NCBI GenBank assembly: GCA_009777685.1
Contig: WRLJ01000072.1
Span: forward strand, 1 to 7,300
DNA from: Oscillospiraceae bacterium
GTDB lineage: Bacteria > Bacillota > Clostridia > Oscillospirales > UBA929
Direction of reading: 5' to 3'
DNA: 7,300 nucleotides
The translations under genes were made by a program, and so were the position numbers. The notes under the pieces were generated by a model. It was not told the origin of the DNA. It did no database searches and saw only the letters and a list, made by a program, of their open reading frames with translations. Below, piece by piece: positions 1 through 6,809 of the stretch; the stretch's first letter is position 1; every line of letters begins with the position of its first letter.

Positions 1-1
1 C

Positions 2-205
2 GGCGCTGATTTTTTTTTTCGCCTTCCCCGCCCCCCCTCCCCCCCCCCCCGCAAGCCCCTCCGCAACGCCCTGTCCGCCGTCTGGCCCGTCCCCGACGCC
101 GTGGCCGGGCGCATCCGGGCCGCCGGCATCGACCCCGGCGTCCGGGGCGAAACCCTGGGCGTCGAGGAGTTTTCCAGGCTGTGCGACGCGTTTTTGTCTT
201 TGTAA
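2..205 (+). CDS. rsmA: 16S rRNA dimethyladenosine transferase RsmA/KsgA, C-terminal end (partial)
   Basis: This is the last 67 codons of a gene that enters from the left and stops at TAA 203-205. The family dimethylates two adjacent adenines near the 3' end of 16S rRNA during small-subunit assembly in the cytoplasm. What remains is the C-terminal helical domain. The recognisable parts are RKPLRNAL, which fits the family pattern RRKTLRNAL, and AGIDPGVRGETLGVEEFSRL, the usual closing segment. The catalytic SAM-binding domain lies outside the window. The first third of the visible part translates to a run of prolines (about residues 9-16) where the family normally has RVVRAAFxQR. Its length still fits, so base errors are more likely than true divergence. 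Only 32 bases separate it from the next ribosome site and start, so read-through into the PRPP-synthetase-like gene is likely. Assignment rests on the C-terminal motif alone. Confidence 0.75.
   Translation, partial: GADFFFRLPRPPSPPPRKPLRNALSAVWPVPDAVAGRIRAAGIDPGVRGETLGVEEFSRLCDAFLSL
10..50. other. Low-complexity homopolymer tract, probable sequence-quality artefact
   Basis: Ten T in a row (10-19) are followed by seven C (31-37), a single T, and twelve C (39-50). The tract lies inside the rsmA reading frame and keeps it open. It replaces a normally well-conserved stretch with prolines, and each inferred substitution is a change toward C. This looks like poor base calling at a read or contig end rather than biology; this is inference. 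Confidence 0.6.
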
Positions 206-222
206 TCTCAATTTTTTTATAT

Positions 223-240
223 AAAAGGAGCGATAGCATG
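223..240 (+). promoter_or_regulatory. Ribosome binding site and ATG preceding the PRPP-synthetase-like gene
   Basis: AAAAGGAG at 223-230 lies seven bases before ATG 238-240, an ideal spacing. It points to ATG 238, not to ATG 299, as the original start of the PRPP-synthetase-like gene. ATG 299 has only a GAGG at 293-296, two bases away, which is too close. An AT-rich stretch (206-224) lies directly upstream, but I see no convincing -35/-10 pair there. Confidence 0.7.
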
Positions 241-294
241 GATTCCGGAAACAGGCAGTGCGGGAAGATGGGCATTACGGGTCTGCGACTGTGA
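238..294 (+). pseudogene. Detached N-terminal codons of the PRPP-synthetase-like gene (frameshifted)
   Basis: Reading from the well-placed ATG 238 gives 18 residues, MDSGNRQCGKMGITGLRL, and then TGA 292-294. The end, GITGLR, resembles the N-terminal strand of long clostridial PRPP-synthetase-like proteins (pattern GxLGIIALPGCEDL). The next expected residues, CEDMIGKVDAYL, are found in the +1 frame across the stop. Adding one CG dinucleotide at about 285-287 (CTGCGAC to CTGCGCGAC) would give GLRDCEDMIGKV in one frame. The simplest reading is a two-base loss in a CG repeat, either an assembly or sequencing error or a real mutation. Confidence 0.55.
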
Positions 295-298
295 GGAC

Positions 299-1372
299 AT
301 GATCGGCAAGGTCGACGCCTATCTGCGGCAGTGGGACATTGAGAGCGGGGGCACGGGCCAGACCACCGTCGTCCACGCTTCCTGCCCGCGTTTTACGACC
401 GGCGAGGCGAAGGGCGTCATCACACAGAGCATCCGCGGGTACGATCTGTACATCCTGTGCGACCCGTTCCATTACGGCGTGACCTACAAAATGTACGGCC
501 TGACCGTGCCGATGGGACCGGACGACCACTATCAGGACCTCAAGCGCGTCATTATGGCGACCAACGGGAAGGCGCGGCGGATCACGGTCATCATGCCGAT
601 GCTGTACGAGGGCCGCCAGCACCGCCGTCTGGCGCGCGAGTCGCTGGACTGCGCGGTGGCGCTCCAGGAGCTGACGGGCATGGGCGTGGAAAACCTGATT
701 ACCTTCGACGCGCACGACCCGCGCGTGCAGAACGCGATTCCCCTGAAAGGATTTGAAAACGTCCAGCCGACCTACCAGATGATCCGCGAGCTGGTCAGGC
801 AGGTGCCGGATTTGGTCATTGACCCGAAGGAGCTGGTCATGGTCTCTCCCGACGAGGGCGCGATGCCGCGCTGTATCTACTACGCCTCCGTGCTGGGCCT
901 GGACCTGGGCATGTTCTACAAGCGGCGCGACTACACGCGGCTGGAAAACGGCCGGCATCCCATCATCAGCCATGAGTTCCTCGGCGAGAGCGTCGAGGGC
1001 AAGGACGTCATCGTGGCCGACGACATCATTTCCACCGGCGAGTCGATGCTGAGCCTGTCGGAGGAACTGAAGCGCCGGGGGGCGCGCCGGATTTTCATCT
1101 TCACCACCTTCGGGCTGTTCACCAACGGCGTGAAGGAGTTTGACGAGGCCCACAAAAATGGCACGATCGAGCGGGTCTTTACCACCAACCTCATCTACCG
1201 CCACCCCGACGTGCTGGCCAGCCCGTGGTACTCTGAGGTCAACATGGCCAAATACGTCGCCTACATTATCAACAACCTCAACTGCGACCACAGCATCAGC
1301 CATCTGCTCGACCCGGTGCAGCGCATCAAGAAGCTGCTGGACGATCAGCAGCGGGGCGTCTACGCGAAATAA
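299..1372 (+). CDS. Ribose-phosphate pyrophosphokinase-like protein (long clostridial form), N-terminus frameshifted
   Basis: The protein resembles PRPP synthetase, which makes phosphoribosyl pyrophosphate from ribose 5-phosphate and ATP for purine, pyrimidine, NAD, histidine and tryptophan synthesis in the cytoplasm. This frame gives 357 residues; about 20 more belong to it if the upstream frameshift is repaired (about 377 in all). Canonical Prs is about 315 residues, so this is the longer clostridial type. Landmarks are FDAHDPRVQN (about 136-145), matching the metal-binding DxH region; YKRRD (207-211), matching the flexible catalytic KRR loop; and DDIISTGES (241-249), matching the PRPP-binding DDxxxTGxT loop, with Ser/Glu differences. 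The conserved stretch RRITVIMPMLYEGRQH lies upstream of these. ATG 299 is simply the first in-frame ATG; ribosome-site evidence favours ATG 238. The DUF2087 gene follows after 15 bases, probably in one transcript. Whether this divergent form has full PRPP synthetase activity is not shown by sequence; a second canonical prs may exist elsewhere. Confidence 0.88.
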   Translation: MIGKVDAYLRQWDIESGGTGQTTVVHASCPRFTTGEAKGVITQSIRGYDLYILCDPFHYGVTYKMYGLTVPMGPDDHYQDLKRVIMATNGKARRITVIMPMLYEGRQHRRLARESLDCAVALQELTGMGVENLITFDAHDPRVQNAIPLKGFENVQPTYQMIRELVRQVPDLVIDPKELVMVSPDEGAMPRCIYYASVLGLDLGMFYKRRDYTRLENGRHPIISHEFLGESVEGKDVIVADDIISTGESMLSLSEELKRRGARRIFIFTTFGLFTNGVKEFDEAHKNGTIERVFTTNLIYRHPDVLASPWYSEVNMAKYVAYIINNLNCDHSISHLLDPVQRIKKLLDDQQRGVYAK

Positions 1373-1387
1373 GGAGGGCATCTCGGT

Positions 1388-1684
1388 ATGTACGCGGATC
1401 AACTGGTTAATTTCCTGGACGCGGAAGGGCGGCTGAAGCAATATCCGGCCAAGCGCAAGCGGCAGGTGTTCGCCCTGTACTACCTGGCCTCCAAGCTGGA
1501 GCCGGGCAGGCGGTACAGCGAGAAGGAAATCAACCAGGCCCTGCAATGCTGGCACACCTTTGAGGACTGGGCCACGCTGAGGCGGGATTTATGCGACGGG
1601 CGCTTCCTGGCCCGCGAGAGGGACGGCTCCTTCTATTGGCTGGAGGATCCGCAGCCGGCGCCTGCCTCCTTTGGCATCGAATGA
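1388..1684 (+). CDS. DUF2087 domain protein, small winged-helix-like
   Basis: The product is 98 residues and is nearly all one DUF2087 domain. It shows the family signatures LDAEGRLKQYPAKRKRQ (about 10-26), LEPGRRYSEKEIN (37-49), and WHTFEDWATLRRDL followed by GRFLARERDGSFYW (55-84). The domain is predicted to be mostly helical with a small wing. It is often attached to helix-turn-helix regulators or stands alone, and no biochemical role is settled, so a regulatory role is only a guess. AAGGAGG (1371-1377) precedes ATG 1388 by ten bases and overlaps the end of the upstream gene, which points to translation from a shared message with the PRPP-synthetase-like gene. There is no signal peptide or membrane segment. 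Two hairpins follow within 75 bases of the stop. Confidence 0.85.
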   Translation: MYADQLVNFLDAEGRLKQYPAKRKRQVFALYYLASKLEPGRRYSEKEINQALQCWHTFEDWATLRRDLCDGRFLARERDGSFYWLEDPQPAPASFGIE

Positions 1685-1686
1685 CT

Positions 1687-1706
1687 CCGCCGGCCGGAGC
1701 CGGCGG
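1687..1706 (+). other. GC-rich hairpin just after the DUF2087 stop
   Basis: CCGCCGGC (1687-1694) pairs perfectly with GCCGGCGG (1699-1706) around a CGGA loop, starting three bases after the stop codon. No U-tract follows directly, so it is not a classical terminator by itself. It may stabilise the 3' end or act together with the hairpin 22 bases downstream. Confidence 0.5.
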
Positions 1707-1727
1707 GTGAAAAGCGGGTGAAAATCA

Positions 1728-1758
1728 AAAAAATCATCCTTGTCAAGGATGATTTTTT
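1728..1758 (+). terminator. Rho-independent terminator after the PRPP-synthetase-like/DUF2087 unit
   Basis: A perfect 14-bp inverted repeat (1728-1741 with 1745-1758) has a three-base GTC centre. Its left arm begins with six A and its right arm ends with six T, so the paired base is A/U rich with a C/G core near the loop, and the T run serves as the U-tract. The flanking A run means it could also work on the opposite strand. It separates this unit from pckG. Confidence 0.75.
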
Positions 1759-1771
1759 ATGTTAGTATAAT
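1740..1771 (+). promoter_or_regulatory. Probable pckG promoter
   Basis: A perfect TATAAT lies at 1766-1771 in an AT-rich stretch, about 56 bases before the pckG start codon. The best -35 candidate is TTGTCA (1740-1745, one mismatch). It is 20 bases from TATAAT, which is long, but 17 bases from the overlapping TAGTAT (1763-1768). This -35 lies in the loop and inner stem of the upstream terminator. The -10 is the firm part of the call. Confidence 0.55.
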
Positions 1772-1789
1772 AATGGCGTAATATTTCGA

Positions 1790-1799
1790 TGTGCGCACA
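1790..1799. promoter_or_regulatory. Palindrome in the pckG leader, candidate operator
   Basis: TGTGCGCACA is a perfect 10-bp palindrome starting about 18 bases after the -10 hexamer, so it lies in the predicted untranslated leader near +12 to +21, where a bound repressor would block transcription. It does not match the CcpA cre or Rex consensus. Palindromes of this length occur by chance several times in a window this size, so position is the only support. Confidence 0.25.
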
Positions 1800-1811
1800 A
1801 TATGGAAAATG

Positions 1812-1826
1812 AAGGGAGCTTATGCA

Positions 1827-1829
<3 letters not shown>
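1812..1829 (+). promoter_or_regulatory. pckG ribosome binding site and GTG start
   Basis: AAGGGAG (1812-1818) lies eight bases before GTG 1827-1829, which decides the start. In-frame ATGs at 1791 and 1809 lie before or on this site and have no ribosome site of their own. An out-of-frame ATG at 1822 opens only ATG-CAG-TGA, overlaps the GTG, and is too close to the site to be favoured. Confidence 0.7.
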
Positions 1830-3629
<1,800 letters not shown>

Positions 3630-3648
3630 CGGTAAACAGCACAGCAAA

Positions 3649-3676
3649 AAGCGGGACGCATTCATGCGTCCCGCTT
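3649..3676. terminator. Bidirectional terminator between pckG and the convergent xylanase gene
   Basis: AAGCGGGACGCAT (3649-3661) pairs with ATGCGTCCCGCTT (3664-3676), a 13-bp perfect inverted repeat with a two-base centre; in practice the loop would open to about six or eight bases. On the minus strand the stem runs into CTTTTTGC, a good U-tract for the xylanase gene that ends at 3708. On the plus strand the tract is TTAATTT, weaker but usable for pckG. One hairpin serves both converging genes. Confidence 0.85.
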
Positions 3677-3707
3677 AATTTCGCTTGTGAGAAACGCGAT
3701 CCGCCGC

Positions 3708-4946
3708 CTACATCATCAGCAGGAGCGAAGAGGTATCACGCCCCAGCGTGAACGGGGCCGTCTTGTCGCAGGCCTCGGCCTGATACTCTCCGCGGAAGCC
3801 GCACAGTTCGGCATTGCCGTCGCCGTCGGTGAGCAGTGTGACGTCCGTGTGCCACTGCCCGTGGATCAGCTTAATCATGGCGTGGTAGACCGGCTTTTCG
3901 CTGTTGTCCTTGCGCAGAAAACCGGAGGGCGCGCCCAGCCACTTGCCGTCGGCGGGGTCCCAGGAGGTGACGGCCTCTACCAGCGGGTGGGCAAAGAGGA
4001 CGGAATACATTTCGGCGACCTCCTCGGCCTGCCGCTCCTCGCCCTCGGGCGTGGTGGGCCAGTCGTCCACCTGCCAGTCGTTCAAATCGACGATGTGGGC
4101 CGGCATCAGGTCGCCGGAAATGATTGTGTTTTCCGTAAAGTGCAGCGGCAGGCCGAAGCGCTCAAAGCGCGACAGAATCTCCTCCACGCGCTCGCGGCCC
4201 ATATAGCCTTGATGCTGGTGTGTCTGGAGTCCGATGACGTCGATGGGTACGCCCGCCTCAAGACATTCCTCGATGAGCCGCTCGTACCGCGGGGAGAGGT
4301 TAAAGTCATTGATCAGCAGAACCGATTCCGGATTGGCCTGCCGCGCGGCGGCGAACACCTCGCGCACGATGCCCGCGCGGCCCAGCTCCTTGCAAAGGCG
4401 GGTCACGGCGTTGTCGTACTTGTCAAACTCGGGCATGATGACGACCTCGTTGATGACATCCCAGGCGTCAATGAGGCCCTTAAACTCCTCCACCTCGCGG
4501 CGGACGCGGGACAGCTGCTTTTGGAGGGCCGTTTTACCGTCGTATTTCATCAGCCAATCGGCGCAGACGGTATGCCAGCAGAGCGGGTGCCCCTTGAGGG
4601 CCACGCCCCGGTCACGGAAGTACCGGGCGGCGGCCAGCAGGCGGCGCGTGTCGGGCTTGCCCTCCTGCGGCTCAAAGCGGCCCCAGTAGAACGGCAGCGT
4701 GGCGTAGTTGTGCAGTGCGAAGGTCTTGTCCAGCCGGTCCTTGAGGAACGCGGAGCGCTCCTCGCCCAGCGGCGTGCCGTCGGGATTGCCTCCGGCGTAC
4801 TCCACGGCGTCAAAGCCGCCGCACCCGAAGCGGAACTCGTGACTGATCTGCCGCAGGCGCACCGGCTCGTTGGCCAGCGGCTCGCCGTCCGATTTGAGGA
4901 AACGCAGATGAGTCGTGTTTTTGCGGGACGCATAATTGGAAGCCAT
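3708..4946 (-). CDS. GH10 family endo-1,4-beta-xylanase-type glycosidase, cytoplasmic
   Basis: The 412-residue protein is a glycoside hydrolase family 10 enzyme, which cleaves beta-1,4-xylan chains or xylo-oligosaccharides with retention. Features in order are: an N-terminal beta segment ending HEFRFGCGGFD (about 36-46); FYWGRFEPQEG (86-96); KGHPLCWH (118-125); WDVINEV with Glu167 as acid/base (162-168); LLINDFN (210-216); and LQTHQHQGY (240-248). These are followed by LHFTENT with Glu272 as nucleophile (268-274, where many GH10s have ITELD) and TSWDPADGKWLGAP (327-340). The last 50 residues form a beta-type tail with TDGDGNAELCGFRGEYQ. There is no signal peptide, transmembrane segment or separate carbohydrate-binding module, so it probably acts on imported oligomers inside the cell. 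The start ATG 4946 has AAAAGGA about nine bases upstream. It has a promoter of its own and no operon partner in the window. Exact substrate cannot be told from sequence. Confidence 0.92.
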   Translation of the reverse strand: MASNYASRKNTTHLRFLKSDGEPLANEPVRLRQISHEFRFGCGGFDAVEYAGGNPDGTPLGEERSAFLKDRLDKTFALHNYATLPFYWGRFEPQEGKPDTRRLLAAARYFRDRGVALKGHPLCWHTVCADWLMKYDGKTALQKQLSRVRREVEEFKGLIDAWDVINEVVIMPEFDKYDNAVTRLCKELGRAGIVREVFAAARQANPESVLLINDFNLSPRYERLIEECLEAGVPIDVIGLQTHQHQGYMGRERVEEILSRFERFGLPLHFTENTIISGDLMPAHIVDLNDWQVDDWPTTPEGEERQAEEVAEMYSVLFAHPLVEAVTSWDPADGKWLGAPSGFLRKDNSEKPVYHAMIKLIHGQWHTDVTLLTDGDGNAELCGFRGEYQAEACDKTAPFTLGRDTSSLLLMM

Positions 4947-5018
4947 GACAGGTCATCCTTTTCATCATTTTGCCGCTTGTTTCTCCTAAATTCCAGGAAT
5001 CAGCAAGCCGCAATGAGG

Positions 5019-5047
5019 ATTATACACCATCTCTTCAAAAAAGGCAA
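5019..5047 (-). promoter_or_regulatory. Probable promoter of the GH10 gene
   Basis: Read on the minus strand, TTGCCT (5047-5042) is followed after exactly 17 bases by a perfect TATAAT (5024-5019). Transcription would begin near 5012 and give a leader of about 65 bases before ATG 4946. The -35 has four of six consensus bases. Confidence 0.65.
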
Positions 5048-5070
5048 TGGGCATAATGGAATTAAAACCG

Positions 5071-5100
5071 CCGCCCGTCATGACGGCGCGGGGCGTTTTT
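5071..5100. promoter_or_regulatory. GC-rich palindrome with T-tract between divergent promoters
   Basis: CCGTCATGACGG (5075-5086) is a perfect 12-bp palindrome. Flanking GC runs can extend the pairing imperfectly. GGGCG followed by five T (5096-5100) lies on the plus side, and on the minus side the pattern CGGCGG is followed by TTTTAA. It could be an insulating terminator-like hairpin for both strands, or a regulator site centred about 70 bases upstream of the ilvB transcription start. Neither is proven, and the stem has mismatches outside the core. Confidence 0.4.
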
Positions 5101-5115
5101 CAATCCCGTCCCGCA

Positions 5116-5145
5116 TTGACAACGCTCCCCTTGGCGTGATATGAT
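5116..5145 (+). promoter_or_regulatory. Promoter of the ilvBN operon
   Basis: TTGACA (5116-5121) is a perfect -35, and TATGAT (5140-5145) is a five-of-six -10. They are 18 bases apart, with TG at 5137-5138 making an extended -10. Transcription should begin near 5152, leaving a leader of only about 22 bases. No leader peptide or attenuator fits between this start and ilvB. Confidence 0.8.
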
Positions 5146-5159
5146 TCTTCCAACCGGAA

Positions 5160-5176
5160 AGGAGGGGCCGAAATTG
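5160..5176 (+). promoter_or_regulatory. ilvB ribosome binding site and TTG start
   Basis: AGGAGG (5160-5165) lies eight bases before TTG 5174-5176. The only upstream in-frame ATG (5141) lies inside the -10 hexamer and would not be in the transcript. Starting at TTG also gives the normal family N-terminus, LLKTGAEIVVECI. Confidence 0.75.
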
Positions 5177-6778
5177 CTGAAAACAGGCGCGGAAATCGTG
5201 GTGGAATGTATTTTAGAGCAGGGAACCGATACCGTGTTCGGCCTGCCGGGAGGGTCGATCCTGCCGGTCTTCGACGCGCTCGGCGCGGCGCGGGAACGGA
5301 TCACCTGCGTCCTGACCTCGCATGAGCAGGCGGCGGCGCACGCGGCGGACGGGTACGCCCGGGCCGCGGGCCGGCCCGGCGTCTGCGTCGCCACGGGAGG
5401 GCCGGGCGCGACCAACCTTTGCACCGGCATCGCGGCGGCCTATATGGATTCCGTTCCGATGGTATGCGTTACCGGCAACATCCCCGCCGCGCGCATCGGT
5501 ACCGACAGCTTTCAGGAAATCGACATCGTCGGTATGACCATCCCCGTCACCAAGCATAACTATCAGGTCAAGCGCACCGACGCCGTCGCCGAGACCCTGC
5601 GCGAGGCGTTCGCGCTGTCGGTCAGCGGGCGGCCCGGGCCGGTGCTGGTCGATATCGCCACGGACGCCCTGCGCGGCGCCGCCGCCTTTACGCCGGCCGC
5701 CCCCGCGCCGCCGCCGCCGGACGCGCCCGTCTCGCCCCTGAAGGCGGAGCCTCTGCTGGAACGCATCCAGCGCGCGCAGGCCCCGCTGATTCTCGCGGGC
5801 GGCGGTATTCTGCGCGCCGGGGCCTCCTCGCGTCTGGCGGAGCTGGCGGAGCTGCTGGACGTGCCGGTCGTGACGACGCTGATGGGGCTGGGCGCCATCC
5901 CGTCCGCGCATCCGCTGTTCCTCGGCATGATCGGGGCCTACGGCAACCGGGAGGCCAACGAGGCCTTGAGCCGCGCCGACCTGTTGATCGCCGCCGGCGT
6001 GCGCTTTTCGGACCGCAGTGTCTGCGGCACCGCTCTGGCGGAAGGCAGGCTGCCGGTCATTCATCTGGACATAGACCGTTCCGAAATCGGAAAGAACCTA
6101 CCCGCCGAACAGTTCCTGGCGTCGGACGCCAAAACCGCGCTGGACCTTCTGCTGCGCTGCGGCCCCCGCAAGCACCCCGAATGGCGGGCGTGGCTGGAGA
6201 CCGCGCGCGGCGCGCGCGCCCCCGCGGCGGGGTACGCGGAGCGGCTGATTGACAGGCTGGGAAGCATTCTGGGCCCCACGGGGAGCGCGCCTTATAACGC
6301 GCTGGTCTGTACAGACGTGGGACAGCATCAGATGTGGTGCGCGCGTTTGCTGCGGCACGCCAAGCCCGGGCATTTCCTGACCTCGGGCGGCGCGGGCGCG
6401 ATGGGCTTCGGGCTGGGGGCGGCCATCGGGGCGCAGTGCGCGTGCCCCGAAAAAACGGTCGTGCTGGTCACCGGAGACGGCTCGCTTCTGATGTCGCTGG
6501 GCGAGCTTGCCGTCGTCGCGCGCAACCGTCTGCCCGTCATCATCGTGGTCGTCAACAATCGGGCGCTGGGCATGATCCGCAAATTTCAGGAGGAGCAGTT
6601 TGACAGCCGCTACTTCGCCGCCGATCTGGACGGCGGCCCCGACTTCGCGCTTCTGGCGGAGGCGTTCGGAATCAGCGGCGGCGCAAACGATACCCTCGAC
6701 GCGTTCGGGGCGCAGTTCCGCCAGGCGCTGGAACGCCGCCGGCCCGCTTTGCTGGACTGCCGCGTTCCGAAGGAATAG
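5174..6778 (+). CDS. ilvB: Acetolactate synthase (acetohydroxyacid synthase), large catalytic subunit
   Basis: This is the ThDP- and FAD-dependent catalytic subunit of the first common enzyme of valine, leucine and isoleucine synthesis. It joins two pyruvates to acetolactate, or pyruvate and 2-ketobutyrate to acetohydroxybutyrate. From TTG 5174 it has 534 residues, slightly short of the usual 550-570. The N-terminal ThDP domain has GLPGGSILPVFDAL and SHEQ with catalytic Glu51. IGTDSFQEIDIVG and TKHNYQV follow. A proline/alanine linker (about 173-190) leads to the central domain. The C-terminal domain has DVGQHQMW, then GDGS (434-437) through NN (461-462), the ThDP-Mg motif. At the substrate-channel position where most family members have RQWQ, this one has RKFQ (Phe471), a Trp-to-Phe change relevant to inhibitor binding. 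ilvN starts 31 bases after the stop, supporting an ilvBN operon. An unusual ThDP enzyme of related type is possible, but the ilvN neighbour argues for true acetolactate synthase. Confidence 0.92.
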   Translation: MLKTGAEIVVECILEQGTDTVFGLPGGSILPVFDALGAARERITCVLTSHEQAAAHAADGYARAAGRPGVCVATGGPGATNLCTGIAAAYMDSVPMVCVTGNIPAARIGTDSFQEIDIVGMTIPVTKHNYQVKRTDAVAETLREAFALSVSGRPGPVLVDIATDALRGAAAFTPAAPAPPPPDAPVSPLKAEPLLERIQRAQAPLILAGGGILRAGASSRLAELAELLDVPVVTTLMGLGAIPSAHPLFLGMIGAYGNREANEALSRADLLIAAGVRFSDRSVCGTALAEGRLPVIHLDIDRSEIGKNLPAEQFLASDAKTALDLLLRCGPRKHPEWRAWLETARGARAPAAGYAERLIDRLGSILGPTGSAPYNALVCTDVGQHQMWCARLLRHAKPGHFLTSGGAGAMGFGLGAAIGAQCACPEKTVVLVTGDGSLLMSLGELAVVARNRLPVIIVVVNNRALGMIRKFQEEQFDSRYFAADLDGGPDFALLAEAFGISGGANDTLDAFGAQFRQALERRRPALLDCRVPKE

Positions 6779-6809
6779 CCGCGATATCACAGAGATAGGA
6801 GCCATCAGT

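Noticed and set aside
212..224. T-run after rsmA as a terminator or TATATA as a promoter for the next gene
   Set aside because: No hairpin precedes the T-run, and a -10 here would leave almost no room before the ribosome site.
280..300. Programmed +1 frameshift (release-factor-2-like) at CTG TGA in the PRPP-synthetase-like gene
   Set aside because: The slip CTG to TGT is not a favourable re-pairing, and no internal Shine-Dalgarno stimulator sits at the right distance. A two-base loss explains it more simply.
275..1555. Long open frame on the minus strand (426 codons) opposite the PRPP-synthetase-like and DUF2087 genes
   Set aside because: It mirrors conserved coding sequence, has no recognisable domain, and is the usual shadow frame of GC-rich genes.
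3687..5144. Open frame of 485 codons on the plus strand across the GH10 gene
   Set aside because: The minus-strand GH10 frame has all catalytic motifs, a ribosome site and a promoter. The plus frame starts beside the terminator and runs through the divergent promoter region.
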